Source: Terriglobia bacterium
Lineage (GTDB): Bacteria > Acidobacteriota > Terriglobia > UBA7540
Direction of reading: 5' to 3'
NCBI GenBank assembly: GCA_020072905.1
Contig: JAIQGB010000010.1
Coordinates: 1 to 38,769, forward strand
Length of the DNA: 38,769 bases
The position numbers and the translations under genes are program-made. Below, in pieces: positions 30,942 to 38,769 of the stretch (position 1 is its first letter; every line of letters starts with the position of its first letter). Below the pieces are notes generated by a model that saw nothing but the letters and a program-made list of their open reading frames with translations, ran no database searches and was not told where the DNA came from.

Positions 30942-30950
30942 ATTATAGCA
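30942..30950 (-). promoter_or_regulatory. Extended -10 promoter element (TGCTATAAT) upstream of glmS
   Basis: Minus strand TGCTATAAT exact match, about 78 nt upstream of the glmS ATG. Confidence 0.5.
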
Positions 30951-31072
30951 GACTGCGCGCGCTTCGCCGGAGTGCGATGCGGCCGGCACAAGGGCCGCAA
31001 CCCACACGGCACTATTGCCCCATCTGAATACCTCGGCTAAGCTGGCTGGAGGGCCAACTGAGGAGGCGAAAA

Positions 31073-31804
31073 ATGACGACAGAGCTTCGAGACAAGATCG
31101 CGCTGGTGACGGGCGGGACGCGCGGGATTGGATACAGCATCGCGGAGGCGCTGCTGGCGGAGGGGGCCAAGGTCTTCGTCTGCGGGCGCGACGCGGCCGT
31201 ATTGAAAAAATCGCTGGAAAGCCTGGGGCGGAACGGCAAGGACCGCCTGGGGGGAGCCGCGGCGGACGTCCGCCACTACGAGGATTGCCGGCGAATCGTT
31301 CATGCCACGGCGGAGCGTTTTGGCGGGCTCGACATTCTCGTTAACAACGCGGGCATCGGGGTCATGAAGCCTGTTGACCAGCTCACGCCGGAAGACTGGG
31401 ACGCCACGATCGAGACCAATCTCTCCGGGGTTTTCTATTGCTGCCGAGAGGCCATCCCGCTGATGCGCCAACGCGGCGGGGGATACATCTTCAACATCTC
31501 GAGCCTGGCCGGCGTCAATCCCTTTGCGGGCGGGAGCGCCTACAACGCCTCCAAATTCGGCCTGAACGGTTTCAGCGAAGCGATGATGCAGGATATCCGC
31601 TACGACGGCATCCGCGTCAGCTACATCATGCCGGGCAGCGTGGATACGGATTTTGCCACGGCGCCGGGTTCGAAGCGGCGCGAAACCTGGAAGTTGACGG
31701 GCGCGGACATCGCCAAGGCCGTCATCGATCTCTACAGGTTCCCGAAGTCGTCGCTGGCCAGCCGCATCGAGATGCGGCCCTCCCAACCGCCGCGCAAGAA
31801 ATAG
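31073..31804 (+). CDS. Short-chain dehydrogenase/reductase (SDR) family oxidoreductase
   Basis: [56 protein letters not shown]. Confidence 0.95.
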   Translation: MTTELRDKIALVTGGTRGIGYSIAEALLAEGAKVFVCGRDAAVLKKSLESLGRNGKDRLGGAAADVRHYEDCRRIVHATAERFGGLDILVNNAGIGVMKPVDQLTPEDWDATIETNLSGVFYCCREAIPLMRQRGGGYIFNISSLAGVNPFAGGSAYNASKFGLNGFSEAMMQDIRYDGIRVSYIMPGSVDTDFATAPGSKRRETWKLTGADIAKAVIDLYRFPKSSLASRIEMRPSQPPRKK

Positions 31805-31818
31805 CGACCCGCTTCGAT

Positions 31819-32193
31819 TCAGAGGAGTCGAAGCCCCGCCAGCTTGCGGAAAGGTTGGAAATCCTGGTCGCGGGTGATGAGCGGGACGTCGTGGTCCAGG
31901 CAACTCTGGGCGATGAGCGTAGCCGCGATCTTTGGGCGGTACCGATGCCGGATCAGCAAGGCGCGGGTCCGCCCCGCACGTTCCCAGTAACCTGAGGTAA
32001 TCTCGAGCAGAGGTGTTCTCAAAACCAAATCTTGCATGCCGACCGGCAGGGCCGGGTAACTGATCAACTCGGTGACCGAGACGGGAGCCAGCTTGAGAAA
32101 TCGGCGGCCCAGAGCCTCCGCGATCAAGTCCACGTCGTGCCCCTTGTCGCCCTGAAGAAATGCGATAAACGAGCTCGTGTCGCTACAGATCAT
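31819..32193 (-). CDS. PIN-domain (VapC-like) toxin
   Basis: MICSDTSSFIAFLQGDKGHD, IAATLIAQSCLDHDVPLITRDQDFQPF; ATGA overlap with the upstream antitoxin. Confidence 0.85.
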   Translation of the reverse strand: MICSDTSSFIAFLQGDKGHDVDLIAEALGRRFLKLAPVSVTELISYPALPVGMQDLVLRTPLLEITSGYWERAGRTRALLIRHRYRPKIAATLIAQSCLDHDVPLITRDQDFQPFRKLAGLRLL

Positions 32194-32399
32194 TCGTCCC
32201 CGCGAAGTTCCTGCCAAGTCATGCCGAACTTTACTTTGCCGCGCATTTTCAGGAGCCGGTCATACACGTCCTGGGTGGCCAGAATCTCCAAGCCTTTACG
32301 CACGGTCGGTGTCGCGCCGGCCTTCGTCGCTCTTTTCGCCTTGCGCAGTAAGTCGCTCGGGACCATGACCGTCAGTTTTTGCATCCGTGGTTTTGCCAT
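32190..32399 (-). CDS. VapB-like antitoxin
   Basis: MAKPRMQKLTVMVPSDLLRKAKRATKAGATPTVRKGLEIL; small, directly upstream of and overlapping the PIN gene. Confidence 0.75.
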   Translation of the reverse strand: MAKPRMQKLTVMVPSDLLRKAKRATKAGATPTVRKGLEILATQDVYDRLLKMRGKVKFGMTWQELRGDE

Positions 32400-32405
32400 G
32401 AATAG

Positions 32406-32440
32406 AAGATACCGTATGGACTGCCGTATGTCAATACGGC
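32406..32440 (-). promoter_or_regulatory. vapBC promoter with overlapping inverted-repeat operator
   Basis: Minus strand TTGACA (32434-32429) - 17 nt - TATCTT (32411-32406), 6 nt to ATG; GCCGTAT-gtca-ATACGGC perfect inverted repeat 32423-32440, plus ATACCGTAT 32409-32417. Confidence 0.65.
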
Positions 32441-32480
32441 ATCCAAAGCGACTCAAGACTCCAGCGGATGGCACCCGACT

Positions 32481-32924
32481 TCAATCCAGCGGCACTTCGT
32501 TCAGCACATCATCCCAATGCTGCTCGGTGATCTCCCAGCGGCGGCGTTCCTCGCGATCGTGGTCGTCCTTGTTGGGGTAGAGGGAGCGGATGATTTCCGG
32601 CTCCTGCTGGTGCGCCTGCTCGAGCGCTGACCAGTCTCGCCAAACCATGACGACCTTATAGTCCCAGGCCGGGCTTGCGGCGTGGAAGCGGCGCTCGTAG
32701 AGCTTTTCACTTTTGAGGACCCCCTCCTTCATCAATTGCTTGAGGATCGGGTTGTGATTTTTCTTGTAGAGCGCCAGCCATTCCTGTGTCGTCCCCGGCG
32801 CGAGCTTGTAGTAGTACTCGATGGTCACCGGTGCACCGGCCGGCGGGTCGGCGCCCGGCGAGGGCGCGACAGCAAACAATGCCGCGAAGGGAAGTCCCAG
32901 CAGCGGAAGAATCCTGTTCATCAT
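32481..32924 (-). CDS. Hypothetical exported protein
   Basis: Signal peptide MMNRILPLLGLPFAALFAVAPSPGA, then TIEYYYKLAPGTTQEWLALYKKNHNPILKQLMKEG. Confidence 0.65.
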   Translation of the reverse strand: MMNRILPLLGLPFAALFAVAPSPGADPPAGAPVTIEYYYKLAPGTTQEWLALYKKNHNPILKQLMKEGVLKSEKLYERRFHAASPAWDYKVVMVWRDWSALEQAHQQEPEIIRSLYPNKDDHDREERRRWEITEQHWDDVLNEVPLD

Positions 32925-32988
32925 CTCTCCTCCCAAGTCTATAAGGTCAATCGCTCAAACACCCATTCATCCCCTCACCCCATCTTCA

Positions 32989-33969
32989 TCACCGATGCAA
33001 TTCCACAATGTCCTTGTCCGCGAGCAGGTAGTCCCGATTCACCATCTGGCCCTCAAATCTCCCGTGGCCCCAGACGCGGGCGTATTTGAGTTGCGTGATG
33101 AAGTCATGGTGCACCAGGGCGGCGAGATCAATCAAGTGTGCACCGCGGCGGAGCACGTAGGGTGGGGTCGTCTCCAGCTTGTGGCCGGGCGCCTTGGTGT
33201 AAACGCGGACCAAGTCGAGCATCTCGAAGATGCCGCGGCGGAGCGTTTCCAGGCCGCCACCCGTTTCCGCCGAAACACAGACCGTATCGAAGCGCGAGCT
33301 ATACAGTTCGTGAAGAATCTCCAAGTTTTCCTCGGCCCCGCTCCGGTCGCGCTTGTTGGCGACCAGCAAGGCTCCCTTCTGGAGCCATCCCTGGCCCTCC
33401 GGGATCGTGCCCCGGGCGAGATGGACTTTCGCCTTGACCAGCTCGCCGAGAGTCGTCTCCAAGTCTTCGAGCAGGTCCGGATCGCCCAGGTCGACGACGA
33501 CCAAGGCCGCGTCAGCGTTGCGGATGATTTGGTAGACCCACGACTCATGAAGCTCCGGGTGAACGGGCGGAAGGTCCACAAGCTGAAATTGAATGTCTTC
33601 GAAGGCCATCATGCCGGGCTGGGGCGCCCGCGTCGTAAACGGGTAGTCGGCGACCTCGGGGGCAGCGTGCGTGAGGCGGCGCAAGAGCGCTGACTTGCCG
33701 CTGTTGGGCGGGCCGACCAGCGCCAATTGTCCGGCGCCTTCCTTGTCAACTTTGTAGATCAGCCCGGCGCGGCTGACGGGGCGTTTCGACTGCTCGTTGC
33801 GGAGCTTGGCCAGGCGGCGCTTGATGTCCGCCTGCATCTTCTCCGTCCCCTTGTGCTTGGGGATGGTGGCGAACATTTCCTCCAGCGACTCGATCTTCTC
33901 GGGCGTCGTCTTGGCGCTTTTGAAACGCCTTTCGGCTTCCAGGTAATCGGGCGTGAGATTCGCAGGCAT
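32989..33969 (-). CDS. DRG-like GTPase with C-terminal TGS domain
   Basis: LALVGPPNSGKSALLRRLTHA (G1), DLPP (G3), NKRD (G4), C-terminal VRVYTKAPGHK...YVLRRGAHLIDLAALVHHDFITQLKYARVWGHGRFEGQMVNRDYLLADKDIVELH. Confidence 0.88.
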   Translation of the reverse strand: MPANLTPDYLEAERRFKSAKTTPEKIESLEEMFATIPKHKGTEKMQADIKRRLAKLRNEQSKRPVSRAGLIYKVDKEGAGQLALVGPPNSGKSALLRRLTHAAPEVADYPFTTRAPQPGMMAFEDIQFQLVDLPPVHPELHESWVYQIIRNADAALVVVDLGDPDLLEDLETTLGELVKAKVHLARGTIPEGQGWLQKGALLVANKRDRSGAEENLEILHELYSSRFDTVCVSAETGGGLETLRRGIFEMLDLVRVYTKAPGHKLETTPPYVLRRGAHLIDLAALVHHDFITQLKYARVWGHGRFEGQMVNRDYLLADKDIVELHR

Positions 33970-34089
33970 GGCTCGCGGCGAGAGAGAGGCTATTATGCGA
34001 CGGATCGCGCCGAGGGCAAAATATAACGCGGGACTCGAAGCCGGCGCCGGTTGTCCCAGCCCGACGCCGCTCGGAAGGGCGGCGTGACA

Positions 34090-35208
34090 TCACGCGACGC
34101 GGAATTTCGCCACGCCCTCTTCGTCAAGGTCGATGCCGAGTCCCGGGGCATCAGGGACAGTGAGATAACTGTCGACGGCGCGGAGTTTCTGTTTCGTGAT
34201 TTTCTCGCGCAGCGTGGTCTCCTCCTCCGCCACGAATTCGACGATGAGGGCATTGGGAATCGAATTGAGAAAGTGCAGCGCCGCCGTCACGTTGATGTAG
34301 GTCGTGAAGCCGTGGTTGGCCACCACCAGGCCGCGGTCCCGTGCGAGGCTGGCGATCTTCATCGCTTCGGTGAAACCGCCACAGCGCGTGAGGTCAATCT
34401 GCACCACGTCGATCTTGCCGCGGTCCATCAGCTCGATGAACGAGAGGCGGTTGCTTTCCTCTTCGCCCGCCGCGATGCGCGTGGCAGTTGCTTCCGAAAG
34501 CTTGCGGTAGCCGTCGTAATCGTCCGGGCGGAGCGGCTCTTCGAGCCAGAAGATGTCGTACTCCTCAAAGGCGTGAGCGCGCTGGATCGCGGTCTTGGCG
34601 TCCCAGACAAGGCCCGCGTCGATCAGCAAATCGGCATCGTCGCCCAGGCCCTTGCGCCCCTGGCGGACGAGATCGATGTCCGTCTTCGCGTCACGGCCCA
34701 TCGGGTCCCAACCGAACTTCACGGCATTGAAGCCGCGGTCCCGAAAGCGCCGCGCCAGATCGTGCGTGGCCTGGGGCGTCGGCCCGAACAGCGAGCTCGC
34801 ATAGCAGCGCAGTTTGTTGTGGAACCCTCCCCCCAGCAGCTTCCAGACGGGCAGGCCCAGCGCCTTCCCCTTGATGTCCCAAAGCGCCATGTCGATGCCA
34901 CTCATGGCGTGGATGGCGATGCCACGGCGGCCGGCATAGATATTCTGGCGATACATCTTCTCCCAGAGGTACTCGGTTTCGAAGGGGTCCTCGCCCACCA
35001 CAATTTCGCGCAAGCCCGCCGTGGTGGTATGGGAGAAGGGACCTTCGATGGCTCCCTTCACCGCCAGCGGGGAGGAGTCGACTTCGCCGATTCCGGTGAT
35101 GCCCGCATCCGTGGTGACCTTCACAATCAGCGCGTCCTGCCCGCTGTCGCACTGCCCCTTGACCTGCGGCTGTCGGAGATAGAGCGTTTCAACGCCGGTT
35201 ATCCTCAT
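34090..35208 (-). CDS. Mandelate racemase/muconate lactonizing enzyme family protein (enolase superfamily)
   Basis: AMSGIDMALWDIKGKALGLPVWKLLGG, LLIDAGLVWDAKTA, WLEEPL, VVQIDLTRCGGFTEAMKIASLA. Confidence 0.92.
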   Translation of the reverse strand: MRITGVETLYLRQPQVKGQCDSGQDALIVKVTTDAGITGIGEVDSSPLAVKGAIEGPFSHTTTAGLREIVVGEDPFETEYLWEKMYRQNIYAGRRGIAIHAMSGIDMALWDIKGKALGLPVWKLLGGGFHNKLRCYASSLFGPTPQATHDLARRFRDRGFNAVKFGWDPMGRDAKTDIDLVRQGRKGLGDDADLLIDAGLVWDAKTAIQRAHAFEEYDIFWLEEPLRPDDYDGYRKLSEATATRIAAGEEESNRLSFIELMDRGKIDVVQIDLTRCGGFTEAMKIASLARDRGLVVANHGFTTYINVTAALHFLNSIPNALIVEFVAEEETTLREKITKQKLRAVDSYLTVPDAPGLGIDLDEEGVAKFRVA

Positions 35209-35312
35209 GGTTCTCCTGCGTGAAAGATCTCAAGGCGTGAAGCGAGCGCTGATTTTAGCACGCCAGGGGCGGAATTCCCGGCATTCTCGGCCAGCACCGA
35301 CCGGCGGCGCCG

Positions 35313-35321
35313 TGCTATCAT
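35313..35321 (+). promoter_or_regulatory. Putative extended -10 (TGCTATCAT) of the propeller/phosphoesterase gene
   Basis: TGC-extended TATCAT in the divergent intergenic region, 40 nt upstream of the ATG at 35362. Confidence 0.35.
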
Positions 35322-35361
35322 GCCGCACGCACACCACCTGAGTTCGTGAAAGGAAGTCCCC

Positions 35362-38145
35362 ATGCGCTGCAGGTTCCCGACTGTCGCTTTGGCATGCATT
35401 TTTATCTCGACTGGCAGCCTGCGGGCTGCGGATTCCAGCGCCAAGCCGCGCCCTCGGCTGCAAGCGCCGGCCGGCAGCCGCCCCGTGAAGATCGATCCAA
35501 CGGGAGAGACGGTCCTGCCCAATGGCCGCCTGATCACGCCCTTGGGCAAGCACATCAAAGTGGCGCCGCACCCCTATGGCCTTGCGCTCAGCCCCGACGG
35601 CAAGACGCTGGTCACCGCCAACAGCGGCACCAGCCCGTTCTCGTTCTCGGTCATCAACGAACTCGAAAGCGCCGAGCCGAAAGTGCTGCAGGTCCCGCCC
35701 GGCGCAAAGCCTTCCACCGACGATGATGACCCGGAGCTCGAGAGCGTGTTTTTGGGCGTTGCCATCGCCCCGGACAACCGCACGCTCTATCTTTCCGAGG
35801 GCGACAACGGCCGGGTGGGAATTTTCGACCTGACGACGCGAGGGCGGCTGGATTCGCTGAGCATTGACGGCTCGTTCCAGGGGAAAACCTACAAGAACAG
35901 CCTGCCCGGCGAACTCGAGCTTTCGCCCGACGGCGGGCGATTGTATGTCCTCGACCTTGCACACTTCCGCATGGTGGTCATCGACACAAGCTCGAAGCAG
36001 ATCGTCGCCAGCGTTCCCGTAGGCCGCATGCCGTTTGGCCTCGCCGTCTCGCCGGACGGGAAGCGCGTTTACGTCTCAAACGTCGGCATGTTCGAGTACT
36101 CGCTGGTCCCCGGCTACGATTCCGAGAATGTCCGCGACACAGGCCTCGATTTTCCTCCTTTCGGCTTTCCCTCCAAGGAGGCTACGGAGGGAACGATCGT
36201 CAACGGCAAGAAGATTCCCGGCCTGGGCGATCCCAACGTGCCGGAGTCGAACTCCGTCTTTGTGATTGACGTTTCGGATGCGGCCAATCCGCGCGTGACC
36301 GCCAGGATTCGAACTGGGATTCCCATCGGCGCGCAATCGGTGGGCGGATCGAGCCCCGGGGCGGTGGTGGCGGGGCGCAAGAAGTTCTATGTCAGCAATG
36401 CGGCACAAGACAGCATCACGATTCTGGATGCGCGCTCGAACCGGGTGGAGAATACCCTCGTGCTCGAACCCGCCGAATCCGTGCGCGGCCTCCGTGGTGT
36501 CCTCCCCTTCGGCATGGCGCTCAGTCCCGATGAGAAGACGCTGTATGTCGCGTGCGCGGGGATCAACGCCGTCGCCGTCATCGACGCACGGAAAGATAAA
36601 GTGCTGGGATACCTTTCGACAGCATGGTTCCCAGCTCGGGTCGCTATCAGTTCCGATGGCATGGTGCTCTACGTCGCGAGTGCCAAAGGCTTCGGTGCCG
36701 GACCCAATGGTGGGCCAGACTTCCATGCCGGCCCGGAAGGAACCTACATCGGTGACATCACGAAGGGAGTCGTGTCCATCATCAGTACGTCCGACGCGCG
36801 GCGCCTAAAGGAAACGACCGCGGAAGTTCTGCGCAACAACGGCTTCACATCCGGAGGTGCTGGTGCTCAACGGAATCCCGATTCTTCGGCCTCACCTTCC
36901 GGTCGGCCCAGTGGGGAGATACGGCACTTGGTCTTCGTCGTGAAAGAAAACCGCACGTTCGATGAAGTATTCGGAGACATGGCTGCAAGCGACAAGGAGA
37001 TCATCGGCGAGCCCAGCCTGGCGCGATGGGGCGAAGACGCGACGGTGAAAGAGAAAGACCAGCCCACGGTCGAGGACGCGCGCGTCACGCCCAACCATCA
37101 TGCGCTGGCGCGGAGCTTCGCCTTCAGTGACGACTTTTATGTCGATTCGGACGTTTCGATGGACGGCCATCACTGGCTGGTAGGGAATTATCCCAACGAG
37201 CTCCTGGAAAGCGCCTGGCCGGCTCAGTATGGCAAGAAGCTTCATTTCATCGCCGACCCCAAGGCGCCGGGCCGGGTGGGAGGGGTGTCCTATAATCCCT
37301 GGCCGGAAACCTTCCTCGAGGCGGGCTCGCTCTGGGAGCATCTGGCCCGGCATGGGATCACCTTCCGCAACTACGGCGAGGGCGTTTCGATGTCGGGGAG
37401 TGAAGACGGCCCCGGCCTGATGCCGACGGGCGTCCGCGAGGGCGTCAACATTCCCTTGTCTCAGGCCCTTTTCGAGAATACCTCCCGGAGCTACGCCAGC
37501 TTCAACACCAACATCTCCGACCAGTACCGCTTCGAGCAGTTCAAGCGGGAGTTTGACCTGCGCTATGCCAGCGGCAAAGAGCCGCTGCCGCAGTTCATCT
37601 ACATTTGGCTGCCCAACGACCACACGGCTGGGCCGCGACCGGAAGACGGCTACGCCTACCACGCCTCGTACGTCGCGGATAACGATTTGGCGCTGGGCAA
37701 GCTGGTCGAACTGTTTTCGCATAGTCCCTTTTGGAAAGACATGGCTATCTTCGTCACCGAAGACGACGCCCAGGACGGCCGCGACCATGTGGACGCCCAT
37801 CGCAGTCTGCTCCTCGTCATCAGCCCTTACGCGCGGCGTGGCGTCTCGCACGTCCACACGAGCATGGCGAGCATCCTGAAAACCTTCTTCTTGATCTTCG
37901 GCATGTCGCCGCTCAACCAGTACGACGCGGCCGCCACGGACCTCTCCGACATGTTCGCCGACCAGCCGGACTTCACGCCCTACAGGGCGTTACCCTCGGA
38001 CACGCGCGTCTTTGACCCGGCGAAACTTCGTGAGCCCGGATTGGAAATGCACGCCGGGCCACGACAGGGCTCGGAACCTCTTGATGATCCCGCCACCATC
38101 CGCCGCCGCATGCGCGAGCAGACGGGAAGTAATGAGCAAGATTGA
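35362..38145 (+). CDS. Exported bifunctional YVTN beta-propeller / phosphoesterase (alkaline phosphatase-like) protein
   Basis: YVTN-like LSPDGKTLVTANSGT, LSPDEKTLYVACAGINAVAVIDARKDKV; phosphoesterase motifs IRHLVFVVKENRTFDEVFGD, WLPNDHT, FVTEDDAQDGRDHVDAHRS. Confidence 0.9.
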   Translation: MRCRFPTVALACIFISTGSLRAADSSAKPRPRLQAPAGSRPVKIDPTGETVLPNGRLITPLGKHIKVAPHPYGLALSPDGKTLVTANSGTSPFSFSVINELESAEPKVLQVPPGAKPSTDDDDPELESVFLGVAIAPDNRTLYLSEGDNGRVGIFDLTTRGRLDSLSIDGSFQGKTYKNSLPGELELSPDGGRLYVLDLAHFRMVVIDTSSKQIVASVPVGRMPFGLAVSPDGKRVYVSNVGMFEYSLVPGYDSENVRDTGLDFPPFGFPSKEATEGTIVNGKKIPGLGDPNVPESNSVFVIDVSDAANPRVTARIRTGIPIGAQSVGGSSPGAVVAGRKKFYVSNAAQDSITILDARSNRVENTLVLEPAESVRGLRGVLPFGMALSPDEKTLYVACAGINAVAVIDARKDKVLGYLSTAWFPARVAISSDGMVLYVASAKGFGAGPNGGPDFHAGPEGTYIGDITKGVVSIISTSDARRLKETTAEVLRNNGFTSGGAGAQRNPDSSASPSGRPSGEIRHLVFVVKENRTFDEVFGDMAASDKEIIGEPSLARWGEDATVKEKDQPTVEDARVTPNHHALARSFAFSDDFYVDSDVSMDGHHWLVGNYPNELLESAWPAQYGKKLHFIADPKAPGRVGGVSYNPWPETFLEAGSLWEHLARHGITFRNYGEGVSMSGSEDGPGLMPTGVREGVNIPLSQALFENTSRSYASFNTNISDQYRFEQFKREFDLRYASGKEPLPQFIYIWLPNDHTAGPRPEDGYAYHASYVADNDLALGKLVELFSHSPFWKDMAIFVTEDDAQDGRDHVDAHRSLLLVISPYARRGVSHVHTSMASILKTFFLIFGMSPLNQYDAAATDLSDMFADQPDFTPYRALPSDTRVFDPAKLREPGLEMHAGPRQGSEPLDDPATIRRRMREQTGSNEQD

Positions 38146-38216
38146 GTGAGGAGCGGCAACGAATACCCCACCTGCCGGGGCAAGCCGCCGGAATATTCTT
38201 CGCTTGAGGAAGCGAC

Positions 38217-38769
38217 ATGGATCCGAAGACCAATAGTATGAGCACGGGCATATACCAGATTAAGGCGACCCTGAAAGGTAGCCGTCCGCCCGTCTGGAGA
38301 AGATTTCAGGTCCCCGCCGATATCACATTGCGCAGACTCCACTTGGTCCTGCAGACCGTGATGGGCTGGACTGGGTACCATCTGCACATGTTCATCATCG
38401 ACGGCCTGGAGTACGGGGAGCCGGATGAAGATGACTTCGCTCCTCTCGAAGATGAATCGAGAGCGCGCTTAGGACGCGTCGTCCAGTGCGAGAAGACCCG
38501 TTTCGCGTACACCTACGACTTCGGGGACGGCTGGGACCATTCGCTGCTTGTGGAGAAAATCATTCCCCTGCAAGAAGGGGCAATATACCCCATCTGCCTG
38601 GCCGGAGCGCGTGCCTGTCCGCCCGAGGATTGCGGGGGGATCGACGGTTATGCGGAGTTGCTCCAAGCGCTCCAGAATCCGAATCACGAGCGACACAGCG
38701 AATTGCGGCATTGGCTGGGTGACAGCTTCGATACGGGAGCCTTCGATCTGCCCGAAGTGAACCAGGCAC
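38217..38769 (+). CDS. Plasmid pRiA4b ORF-3-like family protein, partial at right edge
   Basis: MDPKTNSMSTGIYQIKATLKGSRPPVWRRFQVPADITLRRLHLVLQTVMGWTGYHLHMFIIDG...YTYDFGDGWDHSLLVEK...CPPEDCGGIDGYAELLQAL; open to the window end, not in the supplied ORF list. Confidence 0.88.
   Translation, partial: MDPKTNSMSTGIYQIKATLKGSRPPVWRRFQVPADITLRRLHLVLQTVMGWTGYHLHMFIIDGLEYGEPDEDDFAPLEDESRARLGRVVQCEKTRFAYTYDFGDGWDHSLLVEKIIPLQEGAIYPICLAGARACPPEDCGGIDGYAELLQALQNPNHERHSELRHWLGDSFDTGAFDLPEVNQA

Noticed and set aside
31819-32440. VapBC region as part of a mobile island
   Set aside because: No integrase, transposase, tRNA or flanking direct repeats found; toxin-antitoxin pair is ordinary by itself.

Overview
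The window looks like a chromosomal replication-origin neighbourhood from a GC-rich, probably acidobacterial genome (taxon inferred from gene content only). Core: dnaA - dnaN - gyrB - gyrA on the + strand, without recF, with a DnaA-box-bearing dnaA/dnaN spacer. Flanking genes (left to right): FG-GAP/ASPIC-UnbV-like beta-propeller (partial), five-heme cytochrome c/TPR protein, Oar-like TonB-dependent receptor, ROK protein, CYTH protein, Tat-exported aldo/keto reductase, endonuclease V, PyrR, exported DUF711 protein, SpoIIE-type phosphatase, MsrA, DinB, AIR-synthase-like protein; then, right of gyrA, LarE, exported ChbG/HpnK deacetylase, HDAC (class IV-like), GlmS, SDR, a VapBC-type module, a DRG/TGS GTPase, an enolase-superfamily enzyme, a YVTN-propeller/phosphoesterase and a pRiA4b ORF-3-like protein (partial). 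Strongest anomalies: (1) gyrA is frame-broken and lacks about 24 residues covering most of the quinolone-resistance-determining region; (2) the propeller gene at the left edge is frame-broken at a (GC)4 tract, and one extra GC unit would restore it; (3) two different repeat sequences sit in or next to the cytochrome ORF; (4) the vapB-like promoter is consensus-like, apparently leaderless, and embedded in an inverted-repeat operator; (5) TGCTATAAT-type extended -10 elements recur, one exactly 7 nt from the pyrR ATG. I saw no CRISPR array, rRNA or tRNA. I do not see a clear new multi-gene defence or metabolic system here.
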